NCBI GenBank assembly: GCA_016703335.1
Contig: JADJCG010000010.1
Location: 62,001-126,000, forward strand
DNA: 64,000 nt
Direction of reading: 5' to 3'
Origin: Caulobacteraceae bacterium
GTDB taxonomy: Bacteria > Pseudomonadota > Alphaproteobacteria > Caulobacterales > Aquidulcibacteraceae
Position numbers and translations under genes: made by a program. The notes beneath the pieces were generated by a model, which did no database searches, was not told the origin of the DNA, and was given only the letters and a program-made list of their open reading frames with translations. Of the stretch, positions 8,716-17,269 are shown one piece after another (within the stretch, counting starts at the first letter, position 1; each line of letters starts with the position of its first letter).

Positions 8716-8976
8716 CTAGTGTTTGGGGTGCAGAGCTCCGCTCAAGCCCAGGCGGTGGTGGTTTGGGCTGCTAGGAAAAATTTGCAGTGCTGAGACCGAA
8801 ACAATCGTTGTGGCCCTCAGACCGGCAAGCAAACGGCCGCGATGCTGTCGCCCGCGGCCGGAGATTGGAAAGAGAAGTGCTCCGGCGACGATTTGGGCGG
8901 CTTGATTGAATGCCGCAAAGGCGCCCGGCACGAAAGCCATCGTGGCAAACAGGAAGCAGCTGAAGCGGACGAACAT
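8716..8976 (-). CDS. Small possible secreted protein, doubtful
   Basis: An 86-residue frame starts with a signal-like segment (MFVRFSCFLFATMAFVPGAF) preceded by GGAGCC eight bases upstream. The rest (GRGRQHRGRLLAGLR and beyond) has no recognisable domain and looks partly like out-of-frame translation. It may be a small exported protein with a frame break, or not a gene. If it is not real, 8599-9128 holds nothing else I can support apart from the CtrA-like box. Confidence 0.3.
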   Translation of the reverse strand: MFVRFSCFLFATMAFVPGAFAAFNQAAQIVAGALLFPISGRGRQHRGRLLAGLRATTIVSVSALQIFPSSPNHHRLGLSGALHPKH

Positions 8977-9128
8977 TGGCGGGGCTCCTTTCATCGTCGC
9001 CGTGGGCGATGAGCTGAACCTGGCCTTTGTCTGGGGCGGTCACCGTGACCGGCGCTACACTGCCGTTCAGGTTGGATGGTCCAAACTCTCGTCCGGAGCG
9101 TTTCCTGACGGACGAGGAGCGGCCTAAC

Positions 9129-10148
9129 ATGGGCGTCATGGCGAACGCGCGCGGCTTTGCGGCAGACAATCGGATCCGGGTGTTCGTTTCGCACGCGCGC
9201 GCCGATACCGGGTTCGCCGATCAGGTCGGCGCCTTCCTACACAATGCCGGGTTCCAACCGCTGCTCGACCGCTACGAAAGCGGCGGCGATGGCTGGGAAG
9301 AGCGCCTCGGCAGACTGATCGAAGATGCGGACGCGTTTGTGCTCGTTCTGACTGCTGCGTCTGCAAACTCTGACATGTGCGTCTGGGAAGTTGAGGAAGC
9401 TCAGCGTCTGGGCAAGCGCGTCGTGCTGGTGTTGCCGGCGCCGCTGCATGGCGCGGCCCGCGAACTCGTGGGCCTCAACACGATCTACTTTTATTCTGAT
9501 CCATCGATTCCAAACTCCGGCTTTTATGACGGCCAACGGCGGCTCGAAGCATCGCTGCGCGGCGCTGAACGACTGCGCGCCGCTGCTGCGCCGCCACGTC
9601 CTTCTCCGCAAGATGAAGCGCGAGAGACGCGCCGTGCAGAAGCTTCGGCGCGCAAGGAGGAGAAGAAGGTGCGCAAGGCCGAGCAGCGCGAACTCGAGCG
9701 CCAGATCAGGCGCGTAACGGCGCCGCGGTTTCCGGTGTTGCGTGTGGCGTTTCTTGGCATCGTCGCGGCCGCGGTCGTTGGCGTCATCATGAAGCCAGAC
9801 TTGTTGAACGAGGCGCGCTCGGCCTGGGGCAGCATGACGACTGCCGCTGAAGCCATTACTGCCGAGGACCCGCCCTACTCACCGATGGATGTTTCCGTGC
9901 AAGAATACGCGCCGGAGCGTCCGCTCTATGCGGGACGCAATGGCGCGAACGTACGCGATTATCCGCTGACGACTGGTGAACTTGTGCTCGATGCGCCCGC
10001 GCGCACGCCGATGCGTGTGACGGGTCGGCGCATGGTTCAAGGGCAATGGTGGTTTCGCGTCGTACTTGAGGACGGCCGCATTGGCTTTGTGCGTGAGGAC
10101 GTCGTGACGTTTTCCGCGCCGCCGGTGGCGCAGGTGATTGCGGAGTGA
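9129..10148 (+). CDS. TIR domain - transmembrane - SH3 domain protein
   Basis: The 339-residue protein begins with a TIR_2-type domain (about residues 15-130: IRVFVSHARADTGFADQVG, then DAFVLVLTAAS and the candidate catalytic Glu87 in CVWEVEEAQ). A highly charged Lys/Arg/Glu linker follows, then one transmembrane helix (about 202-221, VAFLGIVAAAVVGVIM), a disordered stretch and a bacterial SH3 domain (about 264-329, WWFRVVLEDGRIGFVREDVV). TIR domains of this class can be NADases or protein adaptors; no activity can be shown from sequence. ATG 9129 is chosen because GAGGAG lies nine bases upstream. Predicted topology puts TIR in the cytoplasm and SH3 in the periplasm. No Thoeris-type partner is adjacent. 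Confidence 0.85.
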   Translation: MGVMANARGFAADNRIRVFVSHARADTGFADQVGAFLHNAGFQPLLDRYESGGDGWEERLGRLIEDADAFVLVLTAASANSDMCVWEVEEAQRLGKRVVLVLPAPLHGAARELVGLNTIYFYSDPSIPNSGFYDGQRRLEASLRGAERLRAAAAPPRPSPQDEARETRRAEASARKEEKKVRKAEQRELERQIRRVTAPRFPVLRVAFLGIVAAAVVGVIMKPDLLNEARSAWGSMTTAAEAITAEDPPYSPMDVSVQEYAPERPLYAGRNGANVRDYPLTTGELVLDAPARTPMRVTGRRMVQGQWWFRVVLEDGRIGFVREDVVTFSAPPVAQVIAE

Positions 10149-10387
10149 CGGATGTTGCTCCCGCCGTCGGCGTGACCGCAGGCCGCGCCGGCGCGAAGGT
10201 GCGAACGGCGCCGCGGCGCAACGCACGTGTGATTGTGCGCGTGGCGGCGGCTGCTGACATGCAGGTGACGGGCAAGATCCGCGAAGGCGATCACTGGTGG
10301 CTCCGCGTAAGGCTGGGTGATGGCCGCACTGGCTACGTGCGCGACGACGTGATTACGGCGCAGTCACGCACGGCGCTTTCACTCTGA
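10145..10387 (+). CDS. Second SH3 module, coupled to or split from the TIR protein
   Basis: This 80-residue frame is a second bacterial SH3 domain (AGAKVRTAPRRNARVIVRV, then DHWWLRVRLGDGRTGYVRDDVI) very similar in layout to the C-terminal SH3 of the gene before it. It starts at GTG inside the preceding stop (GTGA overlap). Because this window contains many one-base errors, the two frames may be one protein with tandem SH3 domains. A separately translated small protein without a signal peptide would be less sensible. Confidence 0.6.
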   Translation: MTDVAPAVGVTAGRAGAKVRTAPRRNARVIVRVAAAADMQVTGKIREGDHWWLRVRLGDGRTGYVRDDVITAQSRTALSL

Positions 10388-10583
10388 GGTTCTGGAACTT
10401 TTTGCACTGCTTCTGCAGAGCTCCGGCCCGAGTCATGCGCGAACGTTTCTGGTCTGCGTTGATGATCTAACGCTGCCCGCACTTGAATAGCCCTCGGTGT
10501 TGGCGCTCGCGGTTTGCCGCGTCAGGCTCACGTCAGAGGTGACGCGTCACGCTGCACGTTCATTCACCGCCGCTCAGCAAACG

Positions 10584-12208
10584 CTAAGCGCGCGGCAGCG
10601 TGATTGTGACAGTAGTGCCCTGCCCTACAGCAGAGTCGATGTTGACCTTGCCGCCGCATTGGGTGGCAAAGCCATAAACTTGCGCCAGACCCAAGCCGGT
10701 GCCGTGACCGGCGGCTTTGGTAGAGAAGAACGGTTCGAAGGCGCGGGCGAGCGTATCCTCGCTCATGCCTTCGCCGTTGTCGGCCACGCTAATCGCGACG
10801 CACTTCTCTTGATCATCACCGACGATGTTCTCCGCCTGCATAAGAAGGTCTCCGCCCTCAGGCATCGCGTCGCGTGCGTTCACGGCGAGGTTCAGCAACG
10901 CGACTTCGAGTTGATTGCGATCGGCTTTCACGGCCCAGAGGCCCGGCGTGATCTGCATCTCGAAGCGAATGTGATCTTTGATCGATGATCGTATGAGGCC
11001 GTGAGCGCTCTCCAGTGCTTGCGTCGTGTCGATGCGTTCAAGCTTGAGCGGCTCACGACGCGCGAACGCTAAGAGCTGGCGCGTGAGACCCGAGCCCCGT
11101 TCGAGCGCCTGGCTTACGGCCTCCATCGTACGCACGCGCTCCTCGTTCTGCCGTTCGAGCAAACGAATGCCGCCGCCAATGGCCGCGAGGAGATTGTTGA
11201 AATCGTGGGCAACGCCGCTGGTGAGTGTGCCAAGAGCTTCAGCTTCTGCGCCTGCACGAGTTCATGGCGGGTTTGATCAAGCAGCGTTTGCGACTGGCGC
11301 CGTTCCGCTGCGAGCGCGAGACTCGGAAGGATCGCGGACACGATGAACGTCACAAGAAGCAGCAGTGAGCCGTTCAGCGTCGGCTGAATGAACGGGCTCG
11401 AACCGGCAATGACGCCCCAAACGGCAAAGCTGGAGATGAGCAGAGCCATGGTCGCGGTCTCGCGCAGTCCCAGACGCAACGCCGACCACAGCAGCGGCAG
11501 GATAACCAGAAACGCGAGTGCGCTGCGGCTCGCGGCTGGCACCGGCGAGATCGGACTGAAAGCGATAGTGGCTATGAAGATTGCACCGGCGAACGAGATG
11601 AGCGCGTTCGCCGCAAGCGGTGCAGGCTCTTCACCGCGCAGCGTGCGTGCCCACAGGACGAGCGCAGGCGTCGCTAGGATCGCACCGGCGAGATTGCCCA
11701 GCCACCATGTGATCCAGATCTGCGTAAAGTCGACCCACGCAGCATGACCGGTCGTAGCAAGCGCGATGACGCCGATAGTGGCGCTGAGCGGAGCCGCTGC
11801 AGCGGTGACGATGACAGCAAATTTCCCGACGCCGATCGGCGATTGGAAAACGTGTTCGCCTTTGGCCCAACGCCGGATGAGAAACGTCGCCAGCACCGCT
11901 TCAAGCGTGTTGCCGACTGCAATGATCCCCGCCGTCGCAATCTGTGGCGTAACCAGGTAGTTGGCAGCAAACGCACCAACGAAGACTGCGGGCGCGAGCC
12001 AGTTTCCGCGCATCAGCAGAAGCGCGATGGCAAGGCCGGTTGGCGGCCAGATCGGTGTGGCGCTGGCGTTGAGCGACGCAAAATAGAGGCTGGCGCGCGC
12101 GAGCGCGAAATAGACCAACGCCGCGAGAACGATCTCGACAACGCGCAACCAAACGGGCGTTTCGGTTCTATCGAGAGCTGTAGCCGTCACTCCGCCTCCG
12201 CTTACCAC
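10584..12208 (-). CDS. MASE1-type sensor histidine kinase, one frame break
   Basis: The N-terminal half is a MASE1 membrane sensor with about eight helices (PIWPPTGLAIALLLMRGNWLAP is covered by the family motif). The frame breaks near 11240 where a G seems missing; the second frame continues with the phospho-acceptor H-box GVAHDFNNLL, then ATPase motifs NLAVNARDAMP, VADNGEGM and FEPFFSTKAAGHGTGLGL. There is no receiver domain in the gene and no response regulator beside it, so its partner is unknown. It ends 54 bases... upstream of nothing in its own direction; eno lies on its 5' side, also on this strand. Confidence 0.85.
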
Positions 12209-12262
12209 AATCTACGTCGCGCGAGGCGGCGTGACTATGGCAAGCAAAGGGGAACTTGGGGT

Positions 12263-13543
12263 TTAGCGGCCGACGATCGTTGTTGCGCGGGCGTATTCAG
12301 CGCTGTCGTCCAGCATTTCGGCGATGCGAATGAGCTGGTTGTACTTGGCCGTACGGTCCGAGCGCGCGAGCGAGCCGGTTTTGATCTGGCCGCAATTGGT
12401 GGCGACCGCGAGATCAGAGATCGTGCTGTCTTCGGTTTCGCCTGAGCGATGGCTCATGACAGCGCTGTAGCCGGCGCGCTGAGCCATATCGACGACGTCG
12501 AGCGTCTCGGTGAGCGTGCCGATTTGGTTGACCTTGATCAGGATGGCGTTGGCGAGCCCGCGTTCGAAACCGATTTCGAGACGCTTCATGTTGGTGACGA
12601 AGAGATCGTCACCAACGAGTTGGCACTTGTCGCCGATCAATTCGGTGAGCGCATGCCAACCTTCAAAATCGTCCTCCGACATGCCGTCTTCAATCGAGAT
12701 GATTGGATAGCGGTTCACGAGGTCCGCGAGATACTGGGCGTTAGCCTGCGGCGAGAGCGACTTGCCTTCGCCCACGAGTTCGTACTTGCCGTTCTTGAAG
12801 TATTCGGTGGCGGCGCAATCGAGCGCCAACGCAATATCTTCGCCCGGCGTGTAGCCGGCCTTCTCAATCGATTTGAGGATGAAGCCGATCGCTTCGTCAG
12901 CGCTTGCGAGGTTCGGCGCGAACCCGCCTTCGTCGCCGACATTGGTAGAATGGCCAGCGGCCTTCAGCTCCTTCTTCAACGTGTGGAAGACTTCCGAACC
13001 CATGCGCACAGCGTCGCCAATCGTGTCGGCGCCGATCGGCATGATCATGAATTCTTGGATGTCGATCGGATTGTCGGCGTGGGCGCCGCCATTGACGATG
13101 TTCATCATCGGCGTGGGCAGCACGCGGGCTTGGACGCCGCCAATGTATCGATAGAGCGGCTGCGCTGCGCTCTGCGCTGCAGCTTTCGCAACCGCGAGTG
13201 AAACACCGAGAATAGCGTTGGCGCCGAGGCGCGCCTTGTTCTCGGTGCCGTCGAGCTCGATCATGACGTTGTCGATGCGGCGTTGATCTTCGGCGTCCAT
13301 GCCGAGCAGCGCGTTGGCGATTTCACCGCCCACAGCTTCAACGGCATCGCGCACGCCTTTGCCGAGATAGCGATCCGGTTCGCCGTCGCGCTTTTCGACA
13401 GCTTCATGCGCGCCCGTAGAGGCGCCCGATGGCACGGCAGCCCGGCCCATGGCGCCGTCTTCCAGCCAGACATCAACTTCAACCGTAGGATTGCCGCGGC
13501 TGTCGAGGATTTCGCGGCCGGTGATGTCGACGATCTCGGTCAT
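12263..13543 (-). CDS. eno: Enolase
   Basis: Enolase converts 2-phosphoglycerate to phosphoenolpyruvate in glycolysis. The 426-residue protein is full length and unbroken. Landmarks are SRGNPTVEVD at the N-terminus, VPSGASTGAHEA, GDEGGFAPN, the catalytic Lys in ILIKVNQIGTLTET, and SHRSGETEDSTI. The frame is open to 13609, but MTEIVDITGREILDSRG at 13543 is the family's start. A terminator-like hairpin lies just upstream, so eno probably has its own promoter close to the gene. Confidence 0.97.
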   Translation of the reverse strand: MTEIVDITGREILDSRGNPTVEVDVWLEDGAMGRAAVPSGASTGAHEAVEKRDGEPDRYLGKGVRDAVEAVGGEIANALLGMDAEDQRRIDNVMIELDGTENKARLGANAILGVSLAVAKAAAQSAAQPLYRYIGGVQARVLPTPMMNIVNGGAHADNPIDIQEFMIMPIGADTIGDAVRMGSEVFHTLKKELKAAGHSTNVGDEGGFAPNLASADEAIGFILKSIEKAGYTPGEDIALALDCAATEYFKNGKYELVGEGKSLSPQANAQYLADLVNRYPIISIEDGMSEDDFEGWHALTELIGDKCQLVGDDLFVTNMKRLEIGFERGLANAILIKVNQIGTLTETLDVVDMAQRAGYSAVMSHRSGETEDSTISDLAVATNCGQIKTGSLARSDRTAKYNQLIRIAEMLDDSAEYARATTIVGR

Positions 13544-13572
13544 GGGATTTTCTCTCTCGTAGGAACGGAAAA

Positions 13573-13595
13573 CGCCCGGCCTTTTCAGCCGGGCG
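13573..13595 (-). terminator. Intrinsic terminator-like hairpin upstream of eno
   Basis: A perfect 8-bp stem CGCCCGGC/GCCGGGCG encloses a 7-base loop. On the minus strand it is followed by GTTTTCC, so it can end transcripts of the RHH gene before eno. On the plus strand no U-run follows. Confidence 0.65.
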
Positions 13596-13704
13596 CACCG
13601 AAAACACAAGAGAACGGGTGTCGCGCTAGAGGCGGCGCGGGAAGAACGTCAGGCGCATGGATTGGGCGCCCTGCTCGCTTTGCGTCTGCATCGCCGCCCA
13701 AGAA

Positions 13705-14280
13705 TCAAGCTTTACGAGAAAAGCTGACGCCGTTTCCGGCATTGTCGTCTCCGCCTTCGCTTAGGACGTGTGCGCGGATCAGCACACCGTCATCCGGTGC
13801 TGCATTGGCGCTCAACAGAATTGCGTAGCCTGAAGCGCTGTCGAAGGCGCAACCGTCGCTCGTCCCGGCGCGGATCGCAGCGCTAGCGTCGCCTTCAGCG
13901 GGAACGCAGAGGAGAATCTCTTTGCCGTAATCCAACCGGATGCTCGTTTCGATAATCCGGCGTCCAGAACTGTTCGGTGTGGTCGGCAGATCAATGAGCG
14001 CAGAAAGGCCCAGCAGCATGCCGCCAGCGCTGGCGGCTGGCGCGAGCGCGATGGCTGCGAGGACGAGAGCTGCAGCGCCTGCAGCAGCAGAAGACAAACG
14101 CATAACATTTCTCCGGCGTTGATGGGCCGGAGTCTCAAGGCTCAGATATTGCGCGATCAGGCGGCGCAGCACTTCGCTGACGGATTTGCCGTTGGCGCGC
14201 GCCTTTCCCTGCAAAGCAAATTTCGTTTCGCTGGAGACCTGGATCTCCAACATCTCGGTCTTCTTCGGCTCGCGCGTCAT
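13705..14280 (-). CDS. Ribbon-helix-helix domain fused to a signal/anchor and exported domain
   Basis: Residues 1-45 resemble a CopG-type ribbon-helix-helix DNA-binding unit (LEIQVSSETKFALQGKARA, then SVSEVLRRLIAQYL). A hydrophobic segment follows (residues about 60-85, ending APAASAG, which also looks like a Sec signal peptide). The remaining 105 residues contain two Cys (LLCVPAEG and DGCAFDS) and would be periplasmic. The product could be a membrane-tethered regulator, or a secreted protein whose true start is the internal MRLSSAAAG. The frame just past the stop (13704-13627) also looks protein-like, so a one-base error near the end is possible. Confidence 0.65.
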   Translation of the reverse strand: MTREPKKTEMLEIQVSSETKFALQGKARANGKSVSEVLRRLIAQYLSLETPAHQRRRNVMRLSSAAAGAAALVLAAIALAPAASAGGMLLGLSALIDLPTTPNSSGRRIIETSIRLDYGKEILLCVPAEGDASAAIRAGTSDGCAFDSASGYAILLSANAAPDDGVLIRAHVLSEGGDDNAGNGVSFSRKA

Positions 14281-14397
14281 CTCTGCCTCAGACTCGGGCT
14301 GCCTTCAGGTTGGAGTGAAGCGGGTTTGAGCGGCGAATGAAACCGTGTCGGGACAAGTGGAAAGCGTGTCCGGACACGATTTATACGGCGGCGCTGC

Positions 14398-14937
14398 TTA
14401 CGCGCAGCCTTCCATATAGCGGATGGAGGGGCCGCCGGCGTGGACCGCCGTGACAATGCCTTGCTCGCTCACTTCGAAGAGCAATCCGCTTTGATCTGGA
14501 ACGGTCCAGATCAGAAGATTGTGCGCCGGCGCCGGATTGTAGTGCGCGCCTTCCTCGATCACGTTCTGATAGGCGGTGCGAACTTCTGCGTCCGTCGAGC
14601 CAACGCCGACGTTCTGCGCCGTGCGCGTTTGCGGTGCTTCGCTCGAGGCAGTGATGCGCGTGATGACGTCGCCTTCGAACATCAACCAAAGCTTATCGCC
14701 ATCGGCCGTCGTGTACTCTTGCTCAGAGCAGGCGCCGGGAATGCCTTCTTCGAGCGCCGGATTGTCGAAGGCTTGGCCGGAGACAGTCCGCGCCTCTGCG
14801 ACCGGCATGCCGATGCGCATGTCGCCATAACCTTCGACGGTCAGCGGCGGAACGGCATCGTCGCGGGCGCTCTGGGACGGTGGATCCCACTGGCAAGCCC
14901 CCAGTGTAAGGATGAGAGCGAGCGCTAGAGCGCGCAC
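14398..14937 (-). CDS. Lipoprotein with two similar modules, function unknown
   Basis: The 179-residue protein starts with GTG 14937, two bases after the rpmF stop, with GGAAG upstream. It has a signal peptide and lipobox (LILTLGAC). The mature part contains two related stretches, GYGDMRIGMPVAEAR and NVGVGSTDAEVRTAY, each followed by a strand-rich segment with a Cys. The layout suggests a repeated small alpha/beta module in the periplasm. No family is named with confidence. It is translationally linked to rpmF. Confidence 0.7.
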   Translation of the reverse strand: MRALALALILTLGACQWDPPSQSARDDAVPPLTVEGYGDMRIGMPVAEARTVSGQAFDNPALEEGIPGACSEQEYTTADGDKLWLMFEGDVITRITASSEAPQTRTAQNVGVGSTDAEVRTAYQNVIEEGAHYNPAPAHNLLIWTVPDQSGLLFEVSEQGIVTAVHAGGPSIRYMEGCA

Positions 14938-14939
14938 GC

Positions 14940-15122
14940 TCAGTCTTCCTTCGGCTTCAGGACTTGCTTGCCGCGATAGCGGCCGGTCTTGAGGTCGATG
15001 TGGTGCGGACGGCGCAGTTCGCCGGATTCCGCGTCGGCCACGTAGGTGTTCTTGGCCAGCTTGTCGTGCGCGCGGCGCATGCCACGGCGGGACGGGGTGG
15101 TTTTTCGCTTCGGAACGGCCAT
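14940..15122 (-). CDS. rpmF: 50S ribosomal protein L32
   Basis: The 60-residue protein reads MAVPKRKTTPSRRGMRRAH at the N-terminus, which is the conserved start of L32, and ends in a Lys-rich tail (RGKQVLKPKED). The frame is open upstream to 15260, but the conserved Met at 15122 is clear. It lacks the zinc Cys residues found in some L32 proteins, as is usual in alphaproteobacteria. Confidence 0.97.
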   Translation of the reverse strand: MAVPKRKTTPSRRGMRRAHDKLAKNTYVADAESGELRRPHHIDLKTGRYRGKQVLKPKED

Positions 15123-15226
15123 GGCCGGAAAACTCCTGGTTCCCGGGCCTCGGTGCTCGGGAAAGCGGGGCTGATAGGCCAAAGGCGGCTTTGGGGCAAG
15201 CCTGGGAGCCCTGCTCCGGGGGGGTA

Positions 15227-15343
15227 TCAGGCGCCAAAAACCGCAAAAACCACCAGACACAGGATCGCCACCCCGAAAGCAAGCGCCGCCAGCGCACCCA
15301 GAACGGGGGTGTTGGGCTCGGGGCGTTGGGTTTCGTCGCTCAT
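15227..15343 (-). CDS. 38-residue single-pass membrane protein
   Basis: A short polar N-terminus (MSDETQRPEPNTP) is followed by one strong transmembrane helix that runs nearly to the C-terminus (VLGALAALAFGVAILCLVVF). The start is well supported by a near-perfect ribosome site GAGGAGAG three bases before ATG 15343. It lies 104 bases upstream of rpmF on the same strand. I do not recognise it; small single-helix proteins of this kind often modulate larger membrane complexes. Confidence 0.6.
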   Translation of the reverse strand: MSDETQRPEPNTPVLGALAALAFGVAILCLVVFAVFGA

Positions 15344-15479
15344 GTCTCTCCTCGGAGAAGAGATGTTGTGCCGGGCCAACGGATGCACGTGACCCACATC
15401 ACAAGGCGTTTTGCGGAACTTGCTGGCCGGGCCGCCGTTGGCTTGGCGGGTGTGCGGGCGCTGCGAGGAGCAAGTCCCA

Positions 15480-15923
15480 ATGCTGGTGCGAGAAGCAATG
15501 ACACGCGACGTGAAAACCGTCACGCCGGATACCACCATCAGAGAAGCAGCGCGTTTGATGGCGGAGTACGACATCGGCGCCCTGCCCGTTTCGGACGGCG
15601 ACCGATTGGCAGGGATGGTGACGGATCGCGACATCGCTGTGCGTGCCGTGGCGATCGGCAGAGGATCGGACGCTCTGGTTGACGAAGTGATGACGCTCGA
15701 AGTGCTCTACTGCCACGAAGATGAAGACATCGGACACATCGCCGGCAATATGGCCGAAAAACAGGTGCGGCGCTTGCCTGTAGTTGATGTCGACAAGCGC
15801 CTGATCGGGATTATCTCGTTGGCCGACATCGCCGATGCGCGCGCGGACGAAGCTGGTGAAGCGCTGGAAGGCATCACGCGTCCTGGCGGTCAGCGAAGTC
15901 AATCAATCGAGGGACGAGCCTGA
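15480..15923 (+). CDS. Tandem CBS domain protein
   Basis: The 147-residue protein consists of two CBS motifs. The first runs MLVREAMTRDVKTVTPDTTI to GMVTDRDIAVRAVA; the second runs VMTLEVLYCHEDEDIGHIA to GIISLADIADARAD. Such stand-alone pairs bind adenosine nucleotides as sensors. ATG 15480 is chosen for its GAGGAG site ten bases upstream; the frame extends to 15411. Its stop overlaps the DUF3775 start by one base (TGATG). Confidence 0.88.
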   Translation: MLVREAMTRDVKTVTPDTTIREAARLMAEYDIGALPVSDGDRLAGMVTDRDIAVRAVAIGRGSDALVDEVMTLEVLYCHEDEDIGHIAGNMAEKQVRRLPVVDVDKRLIGIISLADIADARADEAGEALEGITRPGGQRSQSIEGRA

Positions 15924-16390
15924 TGCAAACACGTGAACTCCCAGAGCCGCCGGCTGACTTCGCTGTCGATCGCGAGACGCTGGCCTACATCGTGTTGAAG
16001 GCAAAAGCGTTTGACGGATTAGTCGCTAGCGATGATCCAAGCGATGGCTCAAACAGCGTCGATGATCGCGCAATGGATGCGCTCGAAGACGAGAGCGACA
16101 ATCCGGTGCAGCGGGAGCTGCACGTGGCCATCCGCCAACTCAACGATGACGCCAAAGCTACTTTGGTCGCGCTGGCGTGGATTGGACGCGGCGACTATGA
16201 GGCTGCAGAGTGGAAAGACGCTTTAATTGCCGCCCGTGAACGCCGGGAAGCCTCGACAGCGCGCTATCTCATGAACCTGCCTCTTCTCGGAGATTATCTT
16301 GAGGACGGCGCCGAGGACTTGGGCATCAATCTAACTGCAGATGAAGCCATTGGGCTCGGCGATCCGGACTTGGACACACGAGGCAACTAG
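15923..16390 (+). CDS. DUF3775 family protein
   Basis: The 155-residue soluble, acidic protein carries the DUF3775 pattern: a conserved region around ELHVAIRQLNDDAKATLVAL, then AWIGRGDYEAAEWKDAL and TARYLMNLPLLGDYLEDG. No function is known for the family. It is start-stop coupled to the CBS protein, which suggests a joint, perhaps energy-sensing role by inference only. Confidence 0.82.
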   Translation: MQTRELPEPPADFAVDRETLAYIVLKAKAFDGLVASDDPSDGSNSVDDRAMDALEDESDNPVQRELHVAIRQLNDDAKATLVALAWIGRGDYEAAEWKDALIAARERREASTARYLMNLPLLGDYLEDGAEDLGINLTADEAIGLGDPDLDTRGN

Positions 16391-16432
16391 GCCCGCGTGT
16401 TCAGCACTGAGTCCGTGACTCCGACTTTGATT

Positions 16433-17265
16433 CTAGCTGGGAATCGTTGTCGTCGGCTTTGCGGTGATCTCCGCAGGCGTTCCGGGTTCGCGTGGCGCGT
16501 CGAGCCGGAACTGCCGCGTGCTCGCAGTTTCACAAACACCTTGCTTGATGTGCACCACCTCAGTCTCGATGACCTTGGCTCAGGGCGCCGGATCACAGTG
16601 AAGGCGCACGGTTCATGGCGAAGCGCCGTGAGAGCATGCCGCTGACGATTGAGAGCGCGCGGCGTCTCGAATAGGCGCGCAGACGCAAAGTGAAGATGGC
16701 CCGCGAGGAAGAGTTCAGCGCCGGCATCGGCCAGTTTGCGTAGGCCGCGCACACCGCCACGGGTGATCCCCTTGATGGGTGCGTCGTTGGGCCAATCCAG
16801 GGGATGGTGGGTGATGATGATGCGGAGCGCGCCCGGTTTGGCGCGTTGCAATTCAGCGGCAGCGATGGCGGTCTGACCGCGCGAGATCTCGCCTTGGGCC
16901 CAATTCATACGGAATTGCCAGGCGCGCGCGGTGTTGACCGGCACGATGCTCCATTGGTCGGTGTGCCAGGCGTCGCACTGAATACCATGTTGTGCGGCGC
17001 GGATGCGGTCCCACGGATAGAAGATGCGGCCCCACATTTCATAGTACGGCACGTCATGATTGCCAGGCGTTAGCATGGCTGGCGCTTCGAGGCTGCGTAT
17101 CCAATCGCACGCCGCGTTGAGTTCTGTAGCGAGGCCGTCCTTGGAAATGTCGCCTGTTACGATGACGGCATCGGGCTTGAGATTGCGCACATACTTGGCC
17201 GCCGCGTCGAGCGCGCTCTTGTCTTCGCAGCCAAAATGCAAATCGGTGAAATGTACGATCTGCAA
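16433..17265 (-). CDS. Metallophosphoesterase, C-terminus broken by several indels
   Basis: The protein has the calcineurin-like metal motifs in order: FTDLHFG (residues 6-12), GDISKDG (38-44), GNHD (68-71), THHPLDWP and GHLHFASA. The class matches cyclic-nucleotide-type or UDP-sugar type phosphoesterases, substrate unknown. After residue 200 three frame changes occur within about 120 bases (16570-16680): frames reading RALSIVSGMLSRR, LRHEPCAFTVIRRPEP and IETEVVHIKQGVCE follow one another. The last frame stops at 16433. The start is four bases after the corrected end of the lipid kinase gene, so the two form an operon. Confidence 0.82.
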
Positions 17266-17269
17266 AGCG

